Source: Chrysemys picta bellii (Eukaryota; Chordata; Testudines; Emydidae). From it: DNA of 64,000 bases. Numbering within the stretch: position 1 is the stretch's first letter; every line of letters begins with the position of its first letter. Location of the stretch: the NCBI RefSeq assembly GCF_011386835.1, contig NC_088797.1:36951583-37015582 (forward strand). The letters are read 5' to 3'. A model generated the notes under the pieces. That model worked only from the letters and a program-made list of their open reading frames with translations, ran no database searches and was not told the DNA's origin. Below are positions 46,108 through 54,577 of this stretch, one piece after another. The position numbers and the translations under genes are program-made.

Positions 46108-47520
46108 ACAATACTATAGAATCAGTATTATCTAGACCATCCCTAACAGGTGTTTCTCTAACCTGTTCTTAAAACCTCCAGTGACAGAGATTCCACAACC
46201 TTCCTAGGTAATTTATTCCAGTGCTTAGCCACTCTGACGGTTAGGAAGTTTTTCCTAACGTCTAACCTAACCCTTCTTTGCTGCAATTTAAGCCCCTTAC
46301 TTTTTGTCCTGTCCTCAGTGGATAAGGAGAACAATTTATCACCCTCCTCTTTATAACAACCTTTTGTGTTATTGAAGACTGTTTTCATGTCCCCCTCAGT
46401 CTTCTCTTCTCAGACTAAACAAATCCAGCTTTTTCAATCTTTCCTCATAAATCATATCTTCTAGACCTTTAATCATTTTTGTTGCTCTCCTCTAGACAGT
46501 CTCCAGTTTGTCCACACTTTTCCCAAAATGTGGTACTCAGAACTGGACACAGTAGTCCAGCTGAGGCTTTATCAGTGCTGAGAAGAGTAAAAGAATTACT
46601 TGTCTAGCTTACAGAACTCCTGCTAATACGTCCCAGAATGATGTTCACTCCCCCCCCCCCAGCAATATTACTTTGTTGACCCATATTTAGTTTGTGGTCC
46701 ACTATAACACCCAGATCCTTTTCTGCAGTACTCCTTCCTAGGCAGCCATTTCCCATTTTGTATTAGTGCAATTGAGTATTACTTCCTAAGTGAAGTACGT
46801 TGAATTTGTCCTTATTGAATTTCATCCTATTTATTTCAGACTATTTCTCCAATTTGTCAAGATAATTTTGAACTCTAAGCTTGTCTTCCGAAGTGCTTGC
46901 AACCCTGCCCAGCTTGGCATCATCCTCAAACTTTAGCAGTGTACTATGCCATTATCCAAATCATTTCTGAAGATACTGAATAGAACCAGACCCAGGACAG
47001 ACCCCTGCAGAACCCCACTCAACATGCCCTTCCAGCCTCACTGTGAATTGATGATAACTACTCTGAGTACGCTTTTCCAACCAATTGTGCACCAATCTTA
47101 TTGTAGGTTCACTTAGGCTATATTTTCCTAGTTTGCTTATGAGAAGGTCATGTCAAAAGTATCAAAAGTTATACTAAAGTCAAGGTATGCCACATCTGCT
47201 GCTTCGCTCCTATCCACATGGCTTGTTACACTGTCAAAGCAGGATTTTAGGTTGGTTTGACATGATTTGTTCTTGACAAATCCATGTTTACTGTTGTCAT
47301 CTCCTTATCTTCTAGGTGCTTACAAATTGATTGTTTGATTATATTCTCCATTATCTTTCGGGATACCAAAGTTAAGCTCACAGGTCTATAATTCCCTGGG
47401 TGTCCTTATTCCACTTTTTATACATAAGTACTATATTTGCCCTTTCTAGTCCTCTGGGATCTCTCCAGTCCTCCACGAGTTCTTATAAATAATCACTAAT
47501 GGCTCAGAGTTAAGTAGGTG
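46108..47520 (-). mobile_element. CR1 LINE, minus strand, 3' end at 46108
   Basis: Minus-strand CR1: the 3' terminus 'tgattctatag' lies at about 46105-46115, followed upstream by the 3' coding end (LDVRKNFLTVRVAKHWNKLP around 46280-46210, and a 'KTVFNNTKGCYKEEGDKLF' run). A different, older and more divergent subfamily than the one at 42490. The RT part upstream (46400-47500) is too decayed to read. A C-run lies at 46649-46660. Confidence 0.85.
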
Positions 47521-47532
47521 TTCTGATCTCTA

Positions 47533-47693
47533 TATTAAAGAAGGATGAATTCAAACTGGAACAGGTACAGAGAAGGGCTACTAGGATGAGCCGAGGAATG
47601 GAAAACCTGTCTTAAAGGAGACTCAAAGAGCTTGGCATGTTTAGCCTAAGCTAAAGAAGGCTGAGGGGAGATAGGATTGCTGTCTATAAATAT
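47533..47693 (+). mobile_element. CR1 fragment, plus strand
   Basis: About 160 bp, near-identical to 43465-43624 of the other CR1 (…'gaacaggtacagagaagggc'…'gaggggagataggattgct'). It stops at 'ctataaatata', where the Penelope element begins, and does not resume after it. Confidence 0.85.
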
Positions 47694-47713
47694 AACTTTT
47701 GAAATGGTAAGAG

Positions 47714-48004
47714 ATGGCCCATTACAGACCTAACCACATCAGCCAAACCATTCGGGGCTCGTTCACCTGCACATCTACCAATGTGATATATGCCATCATG
47801 TGCCAGCAATGCCCCTCTGCTGTGTACATTGGCCAAACCGGACAGTCTCTACGCAAAAGAATAAATGGACACAAATCTGACATCAGGAATCATAACATTC
47901 AAAATCCAGTAGGAGAACACTTCAATCTCTGTGGTCACTCAATAACAGACCTAAAAGTGGCAATTCTTCAACAACAAAAACTTCAAAAACAGACTCCAAC
48001 GTGA
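47714..48004 (+). pseudogene. GIY-YIG endonuclease domain of the Penelope element
   Basis: 96 codons: ISQTIRGSFTCTSTNVIYAI, MCQQCPSAVYIGQTGQSLRK, RINGHKSDIRNHN, VGEHFNLCGHSITDLKVAIL. VIYAI…VYIGQTGQSLRKRINGH is the GIY-YIG motif (with the Arg and His seen in PLE endonucleases), and the CX2C with later C..H may be the linker zinc knuckle. The frame starts in the middle of the protein and ends with a stop at 48004, before the usual end. In PLEs the GIY-YIG nuclease cuts the target to start reverse transcription. Not functional here as there is no RT. Confidence 0.85.
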
Positions 48005-48122
48005 AGCTGCAGAATTTGGAATTACATCTCTACCTCGATATAACGCTGTCCTCGGGAGCCAAAAAATCTTAACCCCATTATAGGTGAAACTGTGTTATAT
48101 TGAACTTGCTTTGATCCACCGG

Positions 48123-48544
48123 TGTGGGGTTCCATGCGGAGCAGATAAAGTACACGACCAATGTGGTTGCAAGCTGAATCCGAATCCTGTTTATTACAAG
48201 CTTTCTTTTATAGTTTTTTCTCAACATTACATAACACAATTAGGCTATAATCACACATCTACCGATTGGACAAGAAGGAGAATCATGTGTTTATCACATG
48301 TATAGCCCCACACCGATTGGTTCAACCGTTCCTTACATAAGGCCATGATTTGTTTACCTCATCTTATATAATCCTAGACCACCAGGGGGTCTTACATAAG
48401 GCATTATCATCTTATATAATCCCTAGACCACCAGGGGGGCCTTACATAAGGCCATGATTTATTACCTTGCAAGTGTCCCATCGTGACCCTTACCTCCTCA
48501 TGGAACTTTCCATTAGGTTGGTGTAGGGATGATACATCCCCACA
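48123..48544 (-). repeat. 3' LTR of the retrovirus
   Basis: 422 bp. It carries the R-region AATAAA on the minus strand (48189-48194 region, 'gcttgtaataaacagg') and three units of a U3 repeat ('cataaggcMttRtttR'… 'atataatcctagaccaccag'). Confidence 0.85.
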
Positions 48545-48559
48545 CCTCCCCCCTTTTCC
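48545..48559 (-). other. Polypurine tract of the retrovirus
   Basis: On the minus strand 'ggaaaaggggggagg' directly precedes the 3' LTR's TGTGGGG; it would prime plus-strand synthesis. Confidence 0.75.
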
Positions 48560-48907
48560 TTAAATAAGGAAACGTAATATTACGTAAATGCCCACTAAAA
48601 CCATTGGGGTGTAAATAAGGATAGCCAATAAGACATGTTCTAAAGGGATCCGATGGGGTGGCCATGAACAAGCAAAAAGGGCTTTTTGGCCAGTTTGGTT
48701 CGCCCAGGTGATCCAAACATTTTGTCGTGGGTTAACAAAAGGTACAGAGTTTGGACATACAAAGACCCCTGCTCCTATAATAAGGAGTCCGAACAAACAG
48801 AAGCACAGCATTATTAGGTGTTTAGGCTGTGACAAACAACAAGTGCAGGTCCGGTGTTGCGGGGCCGTTGTTCGGCTTCTGTGTGGCGGCGTCGGGCTTT
48901 TTAGCAA
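48560..48907 (-). pseudogene. env-like frame with two hydrophobic segments
   Basis: 115 codons on the minus strand. Residues 31-51 are strongly hydrophobic (IMLCFCLFGLLIIGAGVFV), like a signal-anchor segment; an NQT glycosylation site lies near residue 70; residues 92-115 are a second membrane segment ending RFLI, stop. That looks like the front of an envelope protein joined to its membrane anchor, with the middle deleted. Surface subunit and fusion peptide are absent. Identity is inferred from position before the PPT and membrane pattern only. Confidence 0.45.
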
Positions 48908-49194
48908 TTTGTGTCTTGAGCCACGGCCGGAGGGATCTTATCCGGTGGTTTTTTCCTATATGTCCTTTCAAAGTTAGATAAGCCTAGCTCCGCCATTCTT
49001 TTCAACCTATTCCGCAACTGCTCACCCTGCCCCGGGAACTCCGCCCGGAACTCTGGGGTACAAACATTATTGGTGACAGGAAAGCCGGGCTGGTTCAGGG
49101 CTCGCAATGTGTGGGACTGCGGGGGATGGCTCTCACCGGCCAAATGGGACAACTGATTTAGCATGTCCTGTAGCTGAAGGCCCTGTTTGTACAT
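48901..49194 (-). pseudogene. Unassigned 97-codon frame between gag and env-like parts
   Basis: Polar, with GLQLQDMLNQLSHLAGES near the start and LRNRLKRMAELGLSNFERTY, then a lysine-rich RKKPPDK, near the end. It starts in the middle of the gag-like frame in another phase and ends over the env-like start. It could be a matrix continuation after a frameshift or an env leader. I do not assign it. Confidence 0.35.
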
Positions 49195-49324
49195 TCCCGC
49201 GTTTCTGCCCCCATTTCAACAAACGGGACAACGCGTCAGAGGGAAGCTTCTCTCCCCGCTTTTTAGCGATGCGTAATAAAAAATCATGCACCGTCTCCTC
49301 CTCTGCAGACAAAGCAGAGCCCAT
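49133..49324 (-). pseudogene. gag-like N-terminus (matrix), truncated
   Basis: Starts MGSALSAEEETVHDFLLR (minus strand, 49324): Gly2 and Ser6 make a myristoylation consensus typical of retroviral matrix, followed by helical KKRGEKLPSDALSRLLKWGQ. It runs 63 codons to a stop. Capsid and nucleocapsid are missing. Placed right after the leader repeats, where gag should start. Confidence 0.55.
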
Positions 49325-49340
49325 TTTATTAAATGCAGCC

Positions 49341-49352
49341 GCTCACCTGTGA
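49341..49352 (-). promoter_or_regulatory. Candidate splice donor before gag
   Basis: On the minus strand 'cacag|gtgagc' fits the donor consensus and lies between the repeat array and the gag-like start, the usual place of the major retroviral donor. Confidence 0.4.
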
Positions 49353-49981
49353 GCTCACGAACGTCTCTCTCGGACGACCAGGAGCCGGTATCCTCCGGTA
49401 CCTCCTGCCGCGGCTGCCACCTCCGCCTTTTCTCACCGAACGCTTCAGTCGGCTGTGAGCTCACGAACGTCTCTCTCGGACGACCAGGAGCCGGTATCCT
49501 CCGGTACCTCCTGCCTCGGCTGCCACCTCTGCCTTTTCTCACCGAACGCTTCAGTCGGCTGTGAGCTCACGAACGTCTCTCTCGGACGACCAGGAGCCGG
49601 TATCCTCCGGTACCTCCTGCCGCGGCTGCCACCTCCGCCTTTTCTCACCGAACGCTTCAGTCGGCTGTGAGCTCACGAACGTCTCTCTCGGACGACCAGG
49701 AGCCGGTATCCTCCGGTACCTCCTGCCGCGGCTGCCACCTCCGCCTTTTCTCACCGAACGCTTCAGTCGGCTGTGAGCTCACGAACGTCTCTCTCGGACG
49801 ACCAGGAGCCGGTATCCTCCGATACCTCCTGCTGCGGCTGTCACCTCCGCCTTTTCTCACCGAACGCTTCAGTCGGCTGTGAGCTCATGAACGTCTCTCT
49901 CGGACGACCAGGAGCCGGTATCTTCCGGTACCTCCTGCTGCGGCTGCCACCTCCGCCTTTTCTTCACCGAACGCTTCAGTT
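49347..49981 (-). repeat. Six-unit 106-bp tandem repeat in the retroviral leader
   Basis: Unit starts at 49347, 49453, 49559, 49665, 49771 and 49877; each is 106 bp, and the first four are nearly identical while the last two have a few changes and an extra base near 49962. 106 is not a multiple of three, so each unit shifts the frame; the repeated 60-112-codon frames on both strands are by-products. GC-rich, with CpGs and the palindrome 'gtgagctcac'/'tgagctca' in each unit. Confidence 0.95.
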
Positions 49982-50223
49982 TTTGGTCGTGCTCCAGTTG
50001 ACACTGAGCTTGGGAAACCATCTAAATCTTGGTAGCCTGCCCTCTTATTTCCACAGATTCCCTTTCTTTGATGATCTTTGTGAAGAAGGCCTGTTTCCAC
50101 CTTAACAGGGCACGGCTGTTTGCGCTTTTTGGTAGAAGGAGTGCTGGAAGGAGAAGAGCCAGCACTGAGAGCCTCTTTAATATCTAAATTTAATTGTTCC
50201 AGTTTCTTCATGAGAGATGACAT
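49885..50223 (-). other. 112-codon leader frame of the retrovirus
   Basis: Minus strand, from an ATG about 190 bases after the PBS. MKKLEQLNLDIKEALSAG (amphipathic, coiled-coil-like), a serine-rich SSPSSTPS, a basic KKRKQPC (nuclear-signal-like), then it runs into the first repeat unit. It might be a displaced or accessory frame. No family recognised. Confidence 0.35.
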
Positions 50224-50408
50224 AGAGTCTGACCACTCAGATCCTTTTTCTGGTTGGATCTGCTTTCTCTTTGCTTAGCTTTTGAGACAACACCTGTTGG
50301 GTCTACTGTTTGAGAACATTGATCCCTGCTCCACTGGCGGCTGTGTCTAGTATGATCTCTGCTAGCTCACTCTGGGCAAAGTCCTGGCTGCCTTGATGTC
50401 CAAGCCGA

Positions 50409-50426
50409 ATCACGTCGGGGTCACCA
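50409..50426 (-). other. Primer binding site, tRNA-Trp type
   Basis: On the minus strand 'tggtgaccccgacgtgat' lies two bases after the 5' LTR. This is the tRNA-Trp primer site known from avian alpharetroviruses. Confidence 0.85.
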
Positions 50427-50428
50427 TT

Positions 50429-50909
50429 TGTGGGGTTCCATGCGGAGCAGATAAAGTACACGACCAATGTGGTTGCAAGCTGAATCCGAATCCTGTTTAT
50501 TACAAGCTTTCTTTTATAGTTTTTTCTCAACATTACATAACACAATTAGGCTATAATCACACATCTACCGATTGGACAAGAAGGAGAATCATGTGTTTAT
50601 CACATGTATAGCCCCACACCGATTGGTTCAACCGTTCCTTACATAAGGCCATGATTTGTTTACCTCATCTTATATAATCCTAGACCACCAGGGGGTCTTA
50701 CATAAGGCATTATCATCTTATATAATCCTAGACCACCAGGGGGCCTTACATAAGGCCATGATTTGTTTACCTCATCTTATATAATCCCTAGACCACCAGG
50801 GGGGCCTTACATAAGGCCATGATTTATTACCTTGCAAGTGTCCCATCGTGACCCTTACCTCCTCATGGAACTTTCCATTAGGTTGGTGTAGGGATGATAC
50901 ATCCCCACA
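50429..50909 (-). repeat. 5' LTR of the retrovirus
   Basis: 481 bp, near-identical to 48123-48544 except for one extra copy of the about 60-bp U3 unit (four against three). Ends fixed by TGTGGGG/CCCCACA and the 'caccgg' duplication. Confidence 0.9.
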
Positions 50910-51418
50910 CACCGGAGTGCGCAGCCCCGCCCCGCCCGGAGCGCTGCTTTACCGCGTTATATCCGAATTCATGTTATATCGGGTCGCGTTATATCGAAGT
51001 AGCGGTGTAATTTGCAAACTGGATACCATCAGATTAGGCCTGAATAAAGACTGGGAGTGGTTGGGTCATTACAAAACCTAAACTTAATTTCCCCAATACT
51101 AATTTCCCCCTACTGTTACTCACACCTTCTTGTGAACTGTCTGTAATGGGCCAGTCTCTTCCCACTTCAAAAGTTATTTTTCCTCCCTTGGTATCCTGCT
51201 GTTAATTGATTTATCTCGTTAGACTGACCTCACAATTGGTAAAGCAACCCCCATCCTTTTATGTATTTATACCTGTTCCTGTATTTTTCACTTCATGAAT
51301 CTGATGAAGTGGGCTCTAGCCCACGAAAGCTTCTGCCCAAATAAATTTGTTAGTCTCTAAGGTGTCACAAGGACTCCTCATTTTTGTTGATACAGACTAA
51401 CACGGCTACGACTCTGAA

Positions 51419-52619
51419 ATTAAATTAGCTTACTACTAACATTCAATAAATATAGTGGCCTAGAAAAAGTTCCAGGAACTCTGCCATGCAATATAAATTT
51501 ACACACTGATGAAGTGCACTTCTAAAATCTTATTAAAATAATGATTTCTTTTTTCTGCATTTTTAAAGGGATCTAATCTCTTCTTATAGCCTTCCTTCAC
51601 ACATTCCTCTTGCTTTTCTTGTGTATTCCTTCCAGTTTTGCTTGTTCATCTATTTTATTTTTAGTTGTAAAGCCAAATGTCTGTCCCTTGTTTTGTGAAG
51701 TTTTCTTTATGCATCTTTAGACATTGTTCTAAGGCAAACATGGCAGCTGATTGCACATTTTCCCATGTAATCAACTGTTTATTGTACTTCCACATCAGTA
51801 ATTTTTATGCAAATTGCCGATATAAAAAGACACCATCTAGACTTTTAGTCATAAAAGTTACAGATTCAAAACACAGTTGATTCCTAAAAGGCATGTGATT
51901 GCTTTAACTATTATAGTTTCCACTGGGAACCTATTCCTGAAGTAGCAAAAATAGCATATGTGAAATGATAGCATAACATACATAATTATAATTTAATGTA
52001 AAGTGTGATTAGTTCTGATTTGTTTCTAGTTAGGGTGCACTTGTTATGTGCTTTAACCCAGAAAAAATTCATAACTTATATTTGGTTACTGGCAAATGTT
52101 TGTACTACTATTCTGTACAACATGGAAGCATTTCTCGGTAGTATATGTAGGACTGTAAGTATACCAAGAAATGCAATATATATGTAAGTACCAAATATAA
52201 GTAATTAACCAAAGAGACTGTGTATGCTTATTTCATGTGGAAGCTTATGCTGCAGGCAATGTTAATGATACATATTTCAGTTAAATTACCAGTCAACGTA
52301 GTACATTTGAGGAAACTAGTTCAGATTTATCAGGTTGAGAGGCTTGGGCGGGGGTACTACTCAACAGAAAGAAGTGGAGTCATGATCTAAAGGAATAAGT
52401 TAGAGAAAGGCAGAATAAAACAACTTCCCTTCTATATTTTCATTTGTTATGTGGCTTTTCAAATGCATGTAAAGTAGTTTGGCATAAACCTAGAGTGGAG
52501 AGGAAAAATCATAACGTGATCCTTATTCTTTCCCAACTGTTTCTCCATGTTTGAGAAGTAAAAATATGAAGTTAAAAAGCATTCCTGGGATCAGCTGAAA
52601 ATCTGCAAATCCTATATAG
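51419..52619. other. No recognised feature
   Basis: AT-rich. No domain in the 60-67-codon frames. Confidence 0.4.
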
Positions 52620-53287
52620 TGTGAAAAAGTTCCTCCTCTATCTTGGTGGGTCCTGCGCTTATTGGCAGATTTTCTTGCCTCAGAGATTCACCATGTGGGT
52701 TGGGGAACAGCCCAGAGACCTTCCCCTCTGGGAGAACCCACAGTCCAGGTCAATTGGGAGGTTTGGGGGGAACCCAGGCCCGCCTTCTACTCCGGATTCC
52801 AGCCCAGGGCCCTGTGGACTGCAGCTGTCTATAGTGCCTCCTGTAACAGCTGCATGACAGCTACAACTCCCTGGGCTACTTCCCCATGGCCTCCTCCAAA
52901 CACCTTCCTTATTATCACCACAGGACCTTCCTCCTGGTGTCTGATAACGCTTGTGCTCCTCAGTCCTCCAGCAGCACACCCTCTCACTCTCAGCTCCTTG
53001 CGCCTCTTGCTCCCAACTCCTCACACTCCCCTCACAAACTGAGGTGAGCTCCTTTTTAAAAACCCAGGTGCCCTGATTAGCCTGCCTTAATTGATTCTAG
53101 AAGCTTCTTCTTAATTGGCTCCAGGTGTCCTAATTAGCCTGCCTGCCTTAACTGGTTCTAGCAGGTTCCTGATTACTCTAGTGCAGTCCCTGCTCTGTTC
53201 CCTGAGTGACCAGAAAACTACTCATCCAGTGACCAGTATATTTGCCCTCTACCAGACTCCTGTACTCCACTGGTCTGGGTCTGTCAC
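52620..53287 (-). mobile_element. Solo LTR of Gypsy type
   Basis: Starts 'tgtgaaaaagttcctcc' and ends 'gggtctgtcaca' (TG..CA). The flanks share 'tatag' within 2 bp of the ends (left 52615-52619; right 53290 on), a likely but imperfect TSD. On the minus strand a 'tttttaaaaagg' TATA-like box and 'ccaattaag', 'caattaaggcagg', 'gcacctgggt' words match the style of the Gypsy LTR at 36268 ('gcacctgtaatcaattaagg'). The 126-codon frame inside is a by-product. Confidence 0.65.
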
Positions 53288-53937
53288 AATATATAGTATG
53301 AAAGTATGAAACCTCCAGTAAATATTAACTTTATTAAATATAATATAAAATATAAAGTTATTTATTCGAGGTTTCACACTTTCCTTCTAGACTTCACTAG
53401 AAATTGAGCACTTCAATTTGCTAAACTCTCTATAATTCTTATTCCCACTGTGAAACAGCCCATAGGACTAAATTCATCCCTAGCATAAAAGGGGGCAATC
53501 GAAATCACTTGGCTTCCAACCATTTACACAAGGGTTGTAAGTGGCCCTAAAGCTCTGTAAAGCCAATTAGCATATTCTGCATATATGGGACATATACTGA
53601 CAATAAGGTAAAAAGTAAAACTGAATACTTAATTTAATGTGTTCTCTCATTCCATCTTACATTTCTTATGTCCTTAATTATAATGGCTGTTGGATTGAGT
53701 CAAATATCTCATAGCCTTCTAATGAGCATACTTCAGTAGTGTGATTAAGAGTGTACATTCATTTGTTCTTCCAGACCTTTTTCTCTTGTAAAAGTTTCAA
53801 GTTCTGTACATTAGCAACATAGTCAATACATATCACAAATATATTTGCATTCCCTCCGACGATAAGGGGTCTATTGTCTCAACAATCAGTTTACTGACTT
53901 TTCTTCTTTTGCCTTCATGTTCAGAATCCCAAATGTG
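53288..53937. other. No recognised feature
   Basis: AT-rich, nothing recognised. Confidence 0.4.
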
Positions 53938-53945
53938 ATCAAATC

Positions 53946-54569
53946 CATGGGTGGTGCATGAACACCCCCTTTATGGAGGCTAGCTCCCCTAGCCCCTCCT
54001 CTTCCACCTGAGGCACTGCCCCTACCCCACCGCTTCCAACCTCCTCACCTGCAAGAGTCCCGAGTCTCTCTCTCTATCCTCACTCCCCACAGCCGGAGGA
54101 GCCCCGGACAAACCACCCCAAATTCTGGCCCAACCAGATATTAGGAAAAACTTTTTCACTAGGAGGGTGGTGAAGCACTGGCATGGGTTACCTAGGGAGG
54201 TGGTGGAATCTCCTTCCTTAGAGGTTTTTAAGGTCAGGCTTGACATAGCCCTGGCTGGGATGATTTAGTTGGGAATTGGTCCTGCTTTGAGCAGGGGGTT
54301 GGACTAGATGACCTCTTGAGGTCCCTTCAACCCTGATATTCTATGATTCTAACCCCCAGGCCACTGGCTGGCCAGCCCGACCCCCAAGCCACCGGCCAGC
54401 CCCCAAATGCTGGCCTGGCCCCTGGGCTACCAGCCAGCTGGCCCCGAGCCACCCTCTGGCCCTAGCGGCCCTGGATGGCCATTGGCCAGCCCCTGAGCTG
54501 ACCCCATCCCCCCTCTGGCTTCATGGGAAAGGGGAAGCCAGAGTGGGGCCTTGGGCCTGCCACCCATGA
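53946..54569. mobile_element. hAT MITE with perfect 8-bp TSD, holding a CR1 3' end
   Basis: Termini 'catgggtggtgc' and, reversed, 'catgggtggcaggc'; exact flanks 'atcaaatc' at 53938-53945 and 54570-54577. The interior is rich in 'ggccagccc' repeats. A CR1 3' end lies inside at about 54137-54350. Confidence 0.85.
54137..54350 (+). mobile_element. CR1 3' end nested in the MITE
   Basis: 'ccagatattaggaaaaacttt' broken by none, then 'ttggactagatgacctcttg' and the terminus 'gatattctatgattcta'. A minus-strand frame across it is meaningless. 5'-truncated, no TSD, as usual for CR1. Confidence 0.85.
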
Positions 54570-54577
54570 TCAAATCT

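Larger units (their letters stand above)
48123..50909 (-). mobile_element. Endogenous retrovirus, minus strand, small and non-autonomous
   Basis: Two LTRs (TGTGGGG…CCCCACA ends) around 1.88 kb of internal sequence, with an exact 6-bp duplication 'caccgg' (48117-48122; 50910-50915). On the minus strand the order is 5' LTR, tRNA-Trp-type PBS, leader with a 112-codon frame and six 106-bp repeats, gag-like start, a 97-codon frame, an env-like frame, PPT, 3' LTR. There is no protease, RT or integrase. The 6-bp duplication and tRNA-Trp primer are features of alpha/beta-type (class II) retroviruses; the exact group is not certain. Confidence 0.85.
48025..51007. mobile_element. Mariner/Tc1-type MITE, split by an endogenous retrovirus
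   Basis: Termini 'catctctacctcgatataac' and, reversed, 'caccgctacttcgatataac', with TA on each side (48023-48024; 51008-51009). Subterminal 'gttatat' words recur, as in pogo/Tigger-like MITEs. Without the retrovirus it is about 190 bp (48025-48122 plus 50916-51007). It is inserted in the Penelope sequence, which reads on across it ('gaatt' / 'aatttgcaaactgg'). Confidence 0.85.
47694..51418 (+). mobile_element. Penelope-like element with GIY-YIG domain, split by a mariner MITE
   Basis: The left end begins with a 38-bp sequence ('ataacttttgaaatgg' on) that is the inverse of 51138-51176; then the 3' coding end (GIY-YIG) to 48004, the mariner-type insertion 48025-51007, and the 3' UTR 51008-51418 ending with the shared terminus 'acagactaacacggctacg'. 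The RT and linker parts are missing. The inverted short 5' piece is a typical PLE structure. No target duplication found around the full element. Confidence 0.8.

Noticed and set aside
47714..48004. Stand-alone GIY-YIG homing endonuclease
   Set aside because: The frame starts mid-protein and is followed by a Penelope 3' UTR and terminus.
49347..49981. Regular repeats as a CRISPR array
   Set aside because: Units are 106 bp head to tail without spacers, in a eukaryotic retroviral leader.
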